Positions 7,488 through 16,828 of a DNA stretch of 64,000 nt are shown in pieces (the first letter of the stretch is position 1; each line of letters opens with the position of its first letter). The translations under genes were made by a program, and so were the position numbers. The DNA is from Paraburkholderia tuberum STM678 (lineage in GTDB: Bacteria > Pseudomonadota > Gammaproteobacteria > Burkholderiales > Burkholderiaceae), in contig NZ_CADFGP010000029.1 of the NCBI RefSeq assembly GCF_902833905.1, positions 38,174 to 102,173 of the forward strand. Reading direction: 5' to 3'. The notes under the pieces were generated by a model, which did no database searches, was not told the DNA's origin, and worked only from the letters and a program-made list of their open reading frames with translations.

Positions 7488-9791
7488 TCAGAACGCCGTC
7501 CCGATCTGGAACTGGAACTTCTGGTACTGGTCGCCAGTGTGCTTCGTGAGCGGGAAGCCGAGGCTCAACTTGAGCGGGCCGATCGGCGAGATCCACGCGA
7601 GACCCACACCGTAGCCGTAACGCAGGCCATTTGCGCCGATGCTGTTACCTTCCGTTCCCCACACGTTACCGGCGTCGAGGAACGTGAACACACGCAGCGT
7701 GCGATCGTAGCCCGTGCCCGGCAGCGGGAACGTGAGCTCGATATTGCCGACGAGCAGCTTCGAGCCGCCGATCGGGTCGTTGGTCTTCGCGTCTCGCGGA
7801 CCGAGCGAGCTCGGCTCGTAGCCGCGCACCGAACCGATACCGCCGGCGAAGTAGTTCTTGAAGATCGGATAAGGCTTGCCACCAAGGCCGTTACCGTAGC
7901 CGCCCTGGAAGTTGAAGCCCAGCACGAAGCCACGCGCGAACGAGTAATAGTACTGCGCGTTGATGTCGGCCTTGTAGTACTGCGTGCCCCCGATCGGCGT
8001 GCCGTACTCGGCGTTCGCCTGCGTGAAGTAGCCGCGGCTCGGCACCAGCGCGCTGTCACGCGCGTCGCGCGACCAACCGACCGTCAGCGGTACGTTGTTC
8101 GACACGCGGCCGAACTGGTTCACGTAGTCGATATAGCTTTGCGGCGTATTCGAGTCGATGTCGAGCTGGTTCTGCTCGAAGCCGACGCCGAAAAACACCG
8201 TGTCGACTTCGGAGAACGGAATGCCGAACTTCAGGTCACCGCCAATCGTGACGATCTTGAAGCTCGAATCGGTCGAATAGTACAGCGGCTGGTACGTGCG
8301 GTAGTAGACGTCGGTGATCCGCTTGATGCCGTCCACCGTGAAGTACGGGTCGACCTGCGTGACCGTCAGCGTACGGTACGTCTTCGCGGTATTGATGTTC
8401 ACCGAGAGGCTCGTGCCGGAGCCGAACACGTTGTCCTGCGAGATACCCGCCGACAGCACCACCTTGTCCGTCGATGAGAAGCCCGCGCCAAGCGTGATCG
8501 CGCCGGTCGGTTTTTCGGCGACCTTCACGTCGATGTCGACCTGGTCGGGCGTGCCTTCGACCGGCACCGTGGTCACGTCGACGTCGGTGAAGTAGCCGAG
8601 ACGGTTGATACGGTCCTTCGACAGCGCGAGGCGGTTCGAATCGAACCACGAGCTTTCGAGCTGGCGCATTTCGCGGCGCACCACTTCGTCGCGCGTGCGC
8701 GTGTTGCCGACCACGTTGATGCGGCGCACGTACACGCGACGGCTCGGGTCGACCTGAAGCGTCAGGTCGACGGTGTGGTTGTTCTGGTCGATCTGCGGCT
8801 GTGCATTGACGGTCGCGAACGCGTAGCCGTACTCGCCGAGCTTGTCGACGATCGCCTTCGTGGTGGCCTGCAGCTTTTCGGCCGAGAAGCGGTCGCCCGG
8901 CTTGATCTTGATCAGCTTCTTCAGTTCCGCTTCGCGGTCGAGCAGATTGCCGGCGAGGCGGATGTTCGAAATCGTGTACGGCTGACCTTCATGCAGCGTG
9001 ACCGTCAGGTACATGTCCTTCTTGTCCGGCGAAATCGACACCTGGGTCGATTCGATGCTGAACTCGAGATAGCCGCGGTTCAGGTAGTACGAGCGGACGT
9101 TCTCGAGGTCGCCGGTGAGCTTGTCTTTCGAGTACAGGTCGTTCTTCGTGTACCACGAGAACCAGTTCGGCGTGGACAGCTGCATTTCGTCACGCAACGT
9201 GCCGGTGCTGAATGTCTTGTTGCCGATGAAGTTGATCTGACGGATCTTCGCGCTCGGACCTTCGGCCACCGAGAACAGGATGCCGACGCGGTTGCGGTCG
9301 ATCGGCGTGATCGTCGTGGTGACTTCAGCCGCGTAAAAACCGCGCGTCAGATACTGGCGCTTCAGCTCCTGCTCGGCCTTGTCGACGAGGGCCTTGTCGT
9401 AGTAGCGGCCTTGCGACAGCCCGACCGCGCGCAGCGCCTTGATCAGATTGTCCTTGTCGAACTCGTGGATACCGGCGAAGTCGATCGTGCCGATGGCCGG
9501 GCGCTCTTGCACCTGCACGATCACCACGTTGCCTTCGGTCGCGATCTTGACGTCGTTGAAGAAGCCCGTCGCGTACAGCGCGCGAATCGCTTCGGACGCC
9601 TTGTCGTCGGTAAAGGTATCGCCTTGCTTGATGGGCAGGTACGCGAACACCGTGCCCGGTTCGACGCGTTGCAATCCCTCAATGCGAATGTCTTGCACCA
9701 CGAAGGGCGTCGTTGCGTGAGCAACCAGCCCATGCGCGGCGAACGCCGCGGCTACAACCGTCTTTGGACCAAAGCGATGAGGTTTGAACAA
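7488..9791 (-). CDS. bamA: Outer-membrane protein assembly factor BamA
   Basis: A 767-residue Omp85 protein, the central pore of the beta-barrel assembly machine. A signal peptide is followed by five POTRA domains (about residues 30-430; repeats beginning like F-V-V-Q-D-I-R-I-E-G-L). A 16-strand barrel follows, with the V-R-G-Y-E loop-6 motif and a C-terminal aromatic residue (ending T-A-F). The start is TTG at 9791, preceded by GGGGAAG. No ATG fits the signal peptide as well. It sits between rseP and skp, the classic envelope-stress gene set. Confidence 0.97.
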   Translation of the reverse strand: MFKPHRFGPKTVVAAAFAAHGLVAHATTPFVVQDIRIEGLQRVEPGTVFAYLPIKQGDTFTDDKASEAIRALYATGFFNDVKIATEGNVVIVQVQERPAIGTIDFAGIHEFDKDNLIKALRAVGLSQGRYYDKALVDKAEQELKRQYLTRGFYAAEVTTTITPIDRNRVGILFSVAEGPSAKIRQINFIGNKTFSTGTLRDEMQLSTPNWFSWYTKNDLYSKDKLTGDLENVRSYYLNRGYLEFSIESTQVSISPDKKDMYLTVTLHEGQPYTISNIRLAGNLLDREAELKKLIKIKPGDRFSAEKLQATTKAIVDKLGEYGYAFATVNAQPQIDQNNHTVDLTLQVDPSRRVYVRRINVVGNTRTRDEVVRREMRQLESSWFDSNRLALSKDRINRLGYFTDVDVTTVPVEGTPDQVDIDVKVAEKPTGAITLGAGFSSTDKVVLSAGISQDNVFGSGTSLSVNINTAKTYRTLTVTQVDPYFTVDGIKRITDVYYRTYQPLYYSTDSSFKIVTIGGDLKFGIPFSEVDTVFFGVGFEQNQLDIDSNTPQSYIDYVNQFGRVSNNVPLTVGWSRDARDSALVPSRGYFTQANAEYGTPIGGTQYYKADINAQYYYSFARGFVLGFNFQGGYGNGLGGKPYPIFKNYFAGGIGSVRGYEPSSLGPRDAKTNDPIGGSKLLVGNIELTFPLPGTGYDRTLRVFTFLDAGNVWGTEGNSIGANGLRYGYGVGLAWISPIGPLKLSLGFPLTKHTGDQYQKFQFQIGTAF

Positions 9792-9858
9792 CGTGCTTCC
9801 CCAGTATGTATAGCTGCATCAGGCCTGGCGGCCGCCCTCGTGAACGCCGCCGGACACT

Positions 9859-11253
9859 TTAAAAATGGATTAAACGAGCCAGATCGTTGAACAGCGCAAT
9901 CGCCGACAACGCGACGATGCAGGCAAGCCCCGCCCTCTGAAAAACGAGTTGCCAGCGATCGGAGACAACTTTACCGGTCACAGCTTCAACCAAATAATAT
10001 AACAGATGACCCCCATCCAATACCGGAATTGGTAGCAGGTTCAGCACGCCGAGGCTAATGCTGACAAGGGCCAGGAACGACAGAAACGCGGCAGGACCCA
10101 GACGTGCGCTCTTTCCCGCGTAGTCGGCGATCGTCACCGGACCGGACAGATTCTTCAGCGACGCCTCGCCGACGATCATCCGGCCGAACATCCTGACCGA
10201 GTACACCGCGAGATCCCAGGTACGGCGCGCGCCGAGGTGGAGGCTCTCGAGCGGCCCGTAGCGCACGTCGATCGACGGCACCTGGGTCGCCAGCTCCGCG
10301 CCGATGCGGCCGATCTGCTGCCCGCTCGCCGCATCGCGCTGCAGCTGCGGCACGATGGTGATTTCTTCGAGCGCGCCCGCCGCATGACCGCCACGGCCCC
10401 CGCGCTCCACCCGCAGCGTGACCGGCACGCCGGCGTGCGATTTTACAAAAGCGATGAAGGCCGAGGCATTATCGGTCGGCGTGCCGTTGATCGCGCGCAG
10501 CCGGTCGCCGGCGACGAGCCCCGCCTTTTGCGCGGCGCTGCCCGCCTGCACGCCCGCCACCGTCAGCTTGCCGCCGCCGGGCTCGAAGCCGAGGCGCGAC
10601 ATCAGATCGTCATCGACGTCTTTCTCGCCGAGGCCGCGCAGGTCCATCGGAAAATCGGACGTGCCGTGCGCGTCTTTTGCACTGAGCACGATGCGCTGCT
10701 GATCGAACGCGGCGCCGAGCAGCTTCCAGCGCAGATCCGACCACGACCGCACCGGCTCGGTCTCATCGCTATGGCCGGTGCGCACACCGACGATGGTCTC
10801 GCCGCCCTCGAAGCCCGCCAGCGCGGCCGGCGTGTTCGGCGCGGGTGTCGCGATCACGGCGGCCGGTTCGGTCACGCCAGTTGCGAACACGAGCGCGAAC
10901 AGCACGATCGCGAGCAGGAAATTCGCGACCGGACCGGCCGCGACGATCGCGAAGCGCCGCCACACCGACTGGCGGTTGAACGCATGCGGCAGATCCGCTT
11001 CGGGAATCGAACCGGGGCCGGTCTCGCGCTCGTCGAGCATCTTCACGTAGCCGCCGAGCGGCAGCGCGGCAATCGTCCACTCGGTGCCCGTCTTCGGACT
11101 GACCCACTGAACGAGCGGCTTGCCGAAGCCGATCGAGAAGCGCAGCACCTTCACGCCGCACAGACGCGCGACGCTGTAGTGCCCGTACTCGTGGACTACC
11201 ACGAGTACGCCAATCGCAACCGCGAAAGCGAGCAGTTCGATCAGCAGATTCAT
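9859..11253 (-). CDS. rseP: Site-2 zinc metalloprotease RseP
   Basis: A 464-residue intramembrane protease. In the family it cleaves the anti-sigma-E factor after DegS and also clears signal-peptide remnants. The zinc motif H-E-Y-G-H is in the first transmembrane segment (about residue 21), and the second active-site motif N-L-L-P-I-P-x-L-D-G-G-H is near the C-terminus. Two PDZ-like domains lie between (for example the A-G-L-V-A-G-D-R block). About four membrane segments are visible. It follows dxr by seven bases and precedes bamA. Confidence 0.96.
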   Translation of the reverse strand: MNLLIELLAFAVAIGVLVVVHEYGHYSVARLCGVKVLRFSIGFGKPLVQWVSPKTGTEWTIAALPLGGYVKMLDERETGPGSIPEADLPHAFNRQSVWRRFAIVAAGPVANFLLAIVLFALVFATGVTEPAAVIATPAPNTPAALAGFEGGETIVGVRTGHSDETEPVRSWSDLRWKLLGAAFDQQRIVLSAKDAHGTSDFPMDLRGLGEKDVDDDLMSRLGFEPGGGKLTVAGVQAGSAAQKAGLVAGDRLRAINGTPTDNASAFIAFVKSHAGVPVTLRVERGGRGGHAAGALEEITIVPQLQRDAASGQQIGRIGAELATQVPSIDVRYGPLESLHLGARRTWDLAVYSVRMFGRMIVGEASLKNLSGPVTIADYAGKSARLGPAAFLSFLALVSISLGVLNLLPIPVLDGGHLLYYLVEAVTGKVVSDRWQLVFQRAGLACIVALSAIALFNDLARLIHF

Positions 11254-11260
11254 AAACGCC

Positions 11261-12466
11261 TCACTGGACGGCGCGTTCCGTGCGACGGGCGCCGTCAGGC
11301 AGACGCGCGATGAATTCGGTAGCAGCTCGGCGCGCGGCGGCGTCCGCTTCGATGACGTCGTCGAGCGCGTGCGCGCTGCGATTCGGCAACGCGTTCAGCA
11401 CCGAGTCGACCGCCTCGGCAATCGCCATGAAGCCGATGCGGCGCGCGAGAAATGCCTCCACCGCGATCTCGTTCGCGGCGTTCAACGCCGCGCTCGCGAC
11501 GCCGCCTTCCGCAAGCGCCTTCATGGCGAGCGCGAGGCACGGGAAGCGCGCGTAGTCGGGTTTTTCGAACGACAGCGACGCGATCTCCGCGAGATCGAGC
11601 TGCGCGACCCCGGAATCGACGCGATCCGGAAACGCGAGCGCGTGCGCGATCGGCGTGCGCATGTCGGGGTTGCCGAGCTGCGCGAGCACCGAACCGTCCG
11701 CGTACGACACCAGCGAATGAATCACGCTCTGCGGATGGATCAGCACGTCGATGCGCTCGCCGGGCAGGTTGAACAGCCAGTGCGCCTCGATCACTTCGAG
11801 GCCCTTGTTCATCATCGTGGCCGAGTCGACCGAGATCTTGCGGCCCATCACCCAGTTCGGATGCTTGCAGGCTTCGTCAGGCGTCACGTCGACGAGCGTG
11901 GCCGGTTCGCGCGTGCGGAACGGGCCGCCCGATGCGGTCAGGATGATCTTTGAAACGCCGCCATGCAGCGACGCTTCACGCGGCAGGCATTGGAAAATCG
12001 CGTTGTGTTCGCTGTCGACCGGCAGCAGCACCGCGCCGTGGTCGCGCACCGCGTCCATGAAGATCGCGCCGGACATCACCAGCGCTTCCTTGTTCGCGAG
12101 CAGGATACGCTTGCCGGCGCGCGCCGCGGCAAGGCTCGGCGCGAGACCGGCCGCGCCGACGATCGCCGCGACCACCGTGTCGCAGCCCTCGCTCTTCGCG
12201 ACGTCGACGAGCGCCTGCGGCCCGTACGTGACCTCGGTCTTGCTACCCGCTTCGCGCAGCTTCGCGGCGACCTTCGCGGCCGTGTCGGCGTCGCCGACCA
12301 CCGCCACTTCGGGCGCGAAGCGCAGGCATTGCCCGACGAGCTTGTCGCCGTTGCGATGCGCGCTCAGCGCGTAAATCGAAAACCGCTCGGGATGACGCGC
12401 GACCACGTCGAGCGTACTGTCTCCAATCGAGCCCGTGGAACCGAGCAATGTCAGACGTTTTTGCAT
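11261..12466 (-). CDS. dxr: 1-deoxy-D-xylulose 5-phosphate reductoisomerase
   Basis: A 401-residue DXR, the committed step of the MEP isoprenoid pathway (DXP to MEP, NADPH-dependent). The NADPH-binding G-S-T-G-S-I-G is at residues 8-14, and the metal and substrate region S-E-H-N-A-I-F-Q is in mid-protein. The N-K-G-L-E-x-I-E-A motif and the C-terminal helical domain are intact. It supplies isoprenoid precursors to UppS encoded two genes upstream. It follows cdsA by ten bases. Confidence 0.97.
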   Translation of the reverse strand: MQKRLTLLGSTGSIGDSTLDVVARHPERFSIYALSAHRNGDKLVGQCLRFAPEVAVVGDADTAAKVAAKLREAGSKTEVTYGPQALVDVAKSEGCDTVVAAIVGAAGLAPSLAAARAGKRILLANKEALVMSGAIFMDAVRDHGAVLLPVDSEHNAIFQCLPREASLHGGVSKIILTASGGPFRTREPATLVDVTPDEACKHPNWVMGRKISVDSATMMNKGLEVIEAHWLFNLPGERIDVLIHPQSVIHSLVSYADGSVLAQLGNPDMRTPIAHALAFPDRVDSGVAQLDLAEIASLSFEKPDYARFPCLALAMKALAEGGVASAALNAANEIAVEAFLARRIGFMAIAEAVDSVLNALPNRSAHALDDVIEADAAARRAATEFIARLPDGARRTERAVQ

Positions 12467-12476
12467 ATCTCTTTCT

Positions 12477-13298
12477 CTAGCCGAGCAGCAGCATGGCGAG
12501 CGGCAGCACCGGCAACAACGCGTCGATGCGATCGAGCACGCCGCCGTGCCCCGGCAACAGGCCGCTCGAGTCTTTGACGCCGGCCTGACGTTTCATCATC
12601 GATTCGAACAGATCACCGACCACGCTAAAAACCACCAGCAGGGTCAGCGCGAGCACCGTGCGCAGCGCACCCAGTTGCGCCAGCAGCGCAGAATACAGGG
12701 TCGGCTCGAACGCGTGCAAAAAGATCGCCGCGGCGGCGACGATCATGACCAGCAGCCAGCCGCCGATCGCCCCCTCCCAGGTTTTACCCGGACTGATCGC
12801 TGGCGCCAGCTTGTGCTTGCCAAATGCCTTCCCGGAGAAGTATGCGCCGATATCGGCGAGCCATACCAATAGCAGCAGCGACAGCACGAACGGCACACCC
12901 TGCATGCGCGCGGCGACGAGAGCATGCCAGCACGCGATGAAACCGACGATTCCGGCAAGAAACAGAAACGCGCGCCACGCGCCCTGCGCGAGCACGGGCT
13001 TACGCAGCAGCGCGAATGGACCGGCGATCACCCAGAAAATCGCCGCCGCCTGGAAGAACGGCCGGGCAGGCTCGGTGCCGATGCCCACCCGCGTACTGGT
13101 GACGAGTCCGAGCGCCGCGACGAGCGCGTACAGCACCGGACCCGCGCCACCGAGCTTCAGCAGGCGCGCCCACTCCCACGCGGCGAACACGACGACGAAA
13201 GCGATCAGCGCGCCGAATGCGCCGATAGGCGCGAACAGCGTGACAGGCAGGAACACTGCCAGCAACACGATCGCCGTGATGACACGGGTCTTTAGCAT
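12477..13298 (-). CDS. cdsA: Phosphatidate cytidylyltransferase
   Basis: A 273-residue polytopic inner-membrane enzyme forming CDP-diacylglycerol from phosphatidate and CTP, at the head of phospholipid synthesis. Several hydrophobic segments are visible. The CdsA signature appears near the C-terminus as S-V-V-G-D-L-F-E-S, then K-R-x-x-G-V-K-D-S-S, then L-P-G-H-G-G-V-L-D-R-I-D. Its start overlaps the end of uppS by seven bases, so the two are probably translated together. Confidence 0.97.
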   Translation of the reverse strand: MLKTRVITAIVLLAVFLPVTLFAPIGAFGALIAFVVVFAAWEWARLLKLGGAGPVLYALVAALGLVTSTRVGIGTEPARPFFQAAAIFWVIAGPFALLRKPVLAQGAWRAFLFLAGIVGFIACWHALVAARMQGVPFVLSLLLLVWLADIGAYFSGKAFGKHKLAPAISPGKTWEGAIGGWLLVMIVAAAAIFLHAFEPTLYSALLAQLGALRTVLALTLLVVFSVVGDLFESMMKRQAGVKDSSGLLPGHGGVLDRIDALLPVLPLAMLLLG

Positions 13299-14071
13299 GG
13301 AAGCGAATCGACGTTCTGCGATTGCGGCTCGAGCTGAGCACTGGTGCGGCCGAAGCGGCGTTCCCGCTCAGTGTACGAAGCGATGGCGTGACCGAGCGCG
13401 TCGGCGTCGAAATCCGGCCAGAACGTGTCGGTGAAATAGAACTCGGTGTAGGCAAGCTGCCACAGCAGGAAGTTGCTGACGCGGCGCTCGCCGCCGGTGC
13501 GGATGAACAGGTCCGGCTCGGGTGCGTAGGCCATCGACAGGTGCTCGGCGAACGCGTCCTCGTTGACCTCGACCGGCTTGCCCGCCGCCGCTTGCTCGAC
13601 GAGCTTGCGGGCGGCCTGCATGATGTCCCAGCGCCCGCCGTAGTTCGCGGCGATGGTCAGCGTGAGACGGGTGTTGCGCGCGGTCTTGGTTTCCGCGCGC
13701 TTGATCAGATCGCGGATCTTGTCGTCGAAACGCTCGAGATCGCCGACCACGCGCAAACGGATACCGTTCGCATGCAGCTTGCCGATCTCGCGCTCGAGCG
13801 CGGTGACGAACAGGCGCATCAGGAACGATACCTCCTCGTTCGGACGGCGCCAGTTCTCCGAGCTGAACGCGAATAGCGTCAGATATTCGACACCCCGCCG
13901 CGCGCACGCCTCGACGGCCGCCCGCACCGCGTCGACGCCGCGCGTATGGCCCGCCACGCGGGGCAGACGCCGCTGCGTGGCCCAACGGCCGTTGCCATCC
14001 ATGATGATCGCGATATGTCGCGGCACCGCGGCGACTTCAGGCACGCGCACGGTTGAGCTGGTATAGGTCAT
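13292..14071 (-). CDS. uppS: Undecaprenyl diphosphate synthase (cis-prenyltransferase)
   Basis: A 259-residue cis-prenyltransferase that condenses FPP with IPP units to make the C55 carrier lipid for peptidoglycan and O-antigen. The signature M-D-G-N-G-R-W-A is near residue 25, followed by H-x-x-G. The F-A-F-S-S-E-N-W-x-R-P block and the C-terminal R-T-G-G-E-x-R-x-S-N-F-L-L-W-Q block are present. The first about 15 residues precede the conserved core. It lies 62 bases after frr. Confidence 0.97.
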   Translation of the reverse strand: MTYTSSTVRVPEVAAVPRHIAIIMDGNGRWATQRRLPRVAGHTRGVDAVRAAVEACARRGVEYLTLFAFSSENWRRPNEEVSFLMRLFVTALEREIGKLHANGIRLRVVGDLERFDDKIRDLIKRAETKTARNTRLTLTIAANYGGRWDIMQAARKLVEQAAAGKPVEVNEDAFAEHLSMAYAPEPDLFIRTGGERRVSNFLLWQLAYTEFYFTDTFWPDFDADALGHAIASYTERERRFGRTSAQLEPQSQNVDSLPC

Positions 14072-14133
14072 GGCCGTCGGGACAGTAATGCCAGTAAAGA
14101 AGTGGAAATCAGAAGGTGCTGAGCCGAACGGCG

Positions 14134-14694
14134 TCAGACCGTCATGATCTCGGCTTCTTTCGTTGTGACGAGCTTGTCGATTTCGGCGACGAACTTGTCC
14201 GTCAGCTTCTGGACGTCGTCACCGGCACGACGCTCGTCGTCTTCCGAGATTTCCTTGTCCTTGACGAGCTTCTTCAGTTGCTCGTTGGCGTCGCGGCGCA
14301 GGTTGCGCACGGCCACCTTGGCCGTTTCGGCTTCGCTGCGAACGACCTTGGTCAGCTCGCGGCGACGCTCTTCGGTCAACGCGGGCATCGGTACGCGGAT
14401 CACATCGCCATGGGTAGCTGGGTTCAGACCGAGATCCGACTCGCGGATCGCCTTTTCGACGACCTGGACCATCTTCTTTTCCCACGGCTGCACCCCGATC
14501 GTGCGCGCGTCGATCAGCGTCAGGTTCGCGACCTGCGAAATCGGCACCGGCGAGCCATAGTAGTCGCACTGGATATGATCGAGCAGGCCCGTGTGCGCAC
14601 GGCCCGTGCGGATCTTCGACAGGTCGTTCCTGAACGCGTCGATGGAGCGCTGCATCTTCTGTTCAGCGCCCTTCCTGATATCAGCCACAGACAT
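14134..14694 (-). CDS. frr: Ribosome recycling factor
   Basis: A 186-residue RRF, which with EF-G splits post-termination ribosomes. The full-length family match runs from MSVADIRKGAEQKM to the C-terminal helix. R-T-G-R-A and the P-x-L-T-E-E-R-R-x-E-L motif are visible. The size is normal (about 185). It sits between pyrH and uppS as in most proteobacteria. Confidence 0.97.
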   Translation of the reverse strand: MSVADIRKGAEQKMQRSIDAFRNDLSKIRTGRAHTGLLDHIQCDYYGSPVPISQVANLTLIDARTIGVQPWEKKMVQVVEKAIRESDLGLNPATHGDVIRVPMPALTEERRRELTKVVRSEAETAKVAVRNLRRDANEQLKKLVKDKEISEDDERRAGDDVQKLTDKFVAEIDKLVTTKEAEIMTV

Positions 14695-14791
14695 TTTTAA
14701 ACCTCCGAACCTTCAAAACGGTGCGAGCCGCCCGGCACGCGCGATGCGGCGGCCCGGGCTCGCGTCAAAGCCCACGTAATGTAAACGAAGT

Positions 14792-15505
14792 TTACACGTG
14801 GACGAGGGTGCCCTCGTCCTCACCTAGCACGATGCGCTTGAGCGCACCGGGTTTGACGATCGAAAACACGCGGATCGGCAGCTTCTGGTCGCGGCACAGA
14901 GCGAAAGCCGTCGCGTCCATCACCTGCAGATTGCGGCCGATTGCCTCATCGAAGCTGATCGTGCTGTAGCGGGTCGCGCTCGAATCCTTCTTCGGATCGG
15001 CCGAATAGACGCCGTCCACCTTGGTCGCCTTCAGCACCACTTCCGCGCCGATTTCCGCGCCGCGCAATGCAGCGGCCGTGTCGGTCGTGAAGAACGGGTT
15101 GCCGGTGCCGGCCGCGAAGATCACGACCTTGCCTTCCTCGAGCTGGCGGATCGCGCGGGGCCGGATGTACGGCTCGACGACCTGGTCCATGCGCAGCGCC
15201 GATTGCACGCGCGCCTCGATGCCGGCGTGACGCATCGCGTCCTGCAGCGCCAGCGCGTTCATCATCGTGGCGAGCATACCCATGTAGTCGGCCGTTGCGC
15301 GGTCCATACCCGCCGCACCGCCCGCGACGCCGCGAAAAATATTGCCGCCGCCGATCACCACGGCCAGTTGCGTTCCGAGACGGACCACTTCGGCCACGTC
15401 CGCCACCATTCGTTCGATGGTTCCGCGATTGATGCCGAAGGCATCGTCGCCCATCAGAGCTTCACCGGAGAGTTTGAGCAGGACGCGTTTATAGGCAGTG
15501 GGCAT
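14792..15505 (-). CDS. pyrH: UMP kinase
   Basis: A 237-residue amino-acid-kinase-fold UMP kinase (UMP to UDP). The N-terminal K-R-V-L-L-K-L-S-G-E-A-L, the G-G-G-N-I-F-R-G loop and the nucleotide-binding A-A-G-T-G-N-P-F-F-T-T-D segment are all present. The start at 15505 gives MPTAYKRVLLK; the frame extends 44 codons upstream with an unrelated Cys/Pro-rich stretch that I reject. A 9-bp hairpin lies about 85 bases upstream. Confidence 0.97.
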   Translation of the reverse strand: MPTAYKRVLLKLSGEALMGDDAFGINRGTIERMVADVAEVVRLGTQLAVVIGGGNIFRGVAGGAAGMDRATADYMGMLATMMNALALQDAMRHAGIEARVQSALRMDQVVEPYIRPRAIRQLEEGKVVIFAAGTGNPFFTTDTAAALRGAEIGAEVVLKATKVDGVYSADPKKDSSATRYSTISFDEAIGRNLQVMDATAFALCRDQKLPIRVFSIVKPGALKRIVLGEDEGTLVHV

Positions 15506-15590
15506 AGGGGTATCCAGATCGCGCAGAACAGGGCAACAACAAGGGACTAATGTAGGGGTGAAATGCTGATTCGGGCAAGCACCGCCAAAT

Positions 15591-15612
15591 TGGCGAACCC
15601 TCAGGTTCGCCA
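15591..15612 (-). other. Perfect 9-bp hairpin in the tsf-pyrH gap
   Basis: TGGCGAACC and GGTTCGCCA form a perfect stem with a 4-base loop, in the 222-base gap between tsf and pyrH. No T tract follows on the transcribed strand, so it looks more like an RNA-processing or stability element than a terminator. Confidence 0.4.
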
Positions 15613-15727
15613 GCGGCGGCCGCGCGGCGAGGGTCAACTCGTGCGCGGTCTTGCGGCGCTGCCGACCGCGGCGAGGTCTTGCCTCGCCCCGGGTCCAAAC
15701 GGTACGGCGGTGAAGCTTGGGTAGCGC

Positions 15728-16609
15728 TTATTGTTGCTTTGCAGCAGCGACCTGGGCGGCCACTTCCGCTGCGAAGTCGTCCTGCTTCTTCTCGATGCCT
15801 TCGCCGACCACGAACAGCGCGAACTTCTGCACGCTCGAGTTGCCCGCCTTCAGCATCTGCTCGATCGTCTGCTTGTCGTTCTTCACGAACGTCTGGTTCA
15901 GCAGCGACACTTCCTTCAGGTACTTCTGCACGGTGCCGTCGACCATCTTCGCGACGATTTCAGCCGGCTTGCCCGATTCGGCGGCCTTCTGTTCAGCGAT
16001 GCTGCGTTCCTTGGCGATCAGGTCCGCCGGCACGTCGTCCGACGACAGTGAGACCGGCTTCATCGCGGCGATGTGCATCGCCACGTCCTTGCCGACCTGT
16101 TCGTCCGCGCCGGTGTACTCGACCAGCACGCCGATGCGCGTGCCGTGCAGGTACGCCGCCAGCTTGTTCGCGGTGTCGAAGCGCACGAAACGGCGGATCG
16201 ACAGGTTTTCGCCGATCTTGCCGACCAGCGCGAGGCGCACTGCGTCGACGGTTTGGCCGTCGAGCGGCAGGGCTGACAGCGCCGCGACGTCAGCCGGGTT
16301 TTGCGTCGCGACGAGTTCGGCGATCTTCTTCGAGAACGCGAGGAAGTCGTCGTTCTTCGAGACGAAGTCGGTTTCGCAGTTCAGCTCGACGAGCGAACCT
16401 GCGTTGCCGTTGATGAACGATGCGACGACGCCTTCGGCCGTCACGCGCGATGCCGCCTTGCTCGCCTTGTTGCCGAGCTTCACGCGCAGCAGTTCTTCAG
16501 CGCGCGCCAGATCGCCGTCGGCTTCCGTCAGCGCCTTCTTGCATTCCATCATCGGCGCGTCGGTCTTCGCGCGCAGTTCTGCAACCATGCTTGCGGTAAT
16601 TGCCGCCAT
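15728..16609 (-). CDS. tsf: Elongation factor Ts
   Basis: A 293-residue EF-Ts, the nucleotide exchange factor for EF-Tu. The N-terminal UBA-like helix bundle has L-R-x-K-T-x-A-P-M-M-E-C-K-K-A-L, the core has N-C-E-T-D-F-V, and the dimerisation domain is intact. Two ATGs stand side by side (16612 and 16609). I choose 16609 because GGAG then lies about seven bases upstream and the protein begins MAAIT as in relatives. It lies downstream of rpsB, with an intrinsic terminator in between. Confidence 0.97.
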   Translation of the reverse strand: MAAITASMVAELRAKTDAPMMECKKALTEADGDLARAEELLRVKLGNKASKAASRVTAEGVVASFINGNAGSLVELNCETDFVSKNDDFLAFSKKIAELVATQNPADVAALSALPLDGQTVDAVRLALVGKIGENLSIRRFVRFDTANKLAAYLHGTRIGVLVEYTGADEQVGKDVAMHIAAMKPVSLSSDDVPADLIAKERSIAEQKAAESGKPAEIVAKMVDGTVQKYLKEVSLLNQTFVKNDKQTIEQMLKAGNSSVQKFALFVVGEGIEKKQDDFAAEVAAQVAAAKQQ

Positions 16610-16775
16610 CATTTGCTCCTTGAGTTCTGTCTGTCACACGCCGCCCGCATTTCGATGCCGGCGGCAGGAATTCGTTTCAGCGTTTTCGCGCATTTTTTGC
16701 GAGCGACGCGCCTCGCGTCGCCTCGAGCACTCTGCCAGATGCCCGTTACAACAACTGTCATAGACGTCGCGACTT

Positions 16776-16808
16776 AAAAAAAGGGGGCCTGTAGAAAGCC
16801 CCCCTTTT
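16776..16808 (-). terminator. Intrinsic terminator between rpsB and tsf
   Basis: Read on the minus strand, AAAAGGGGGGC and GCCCCCTTTT form a GC-rich stem around a 9-base loop, followed by seven Ts. It sits 20 bases after the rpsB stop and about 170 bases before tsf. Placed inside this operon it should act as a partial terminator or attenuator. Confidence 0.8.
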
Positions 16809-16828
16809 ATGCCGGACACTAGGCAGCC

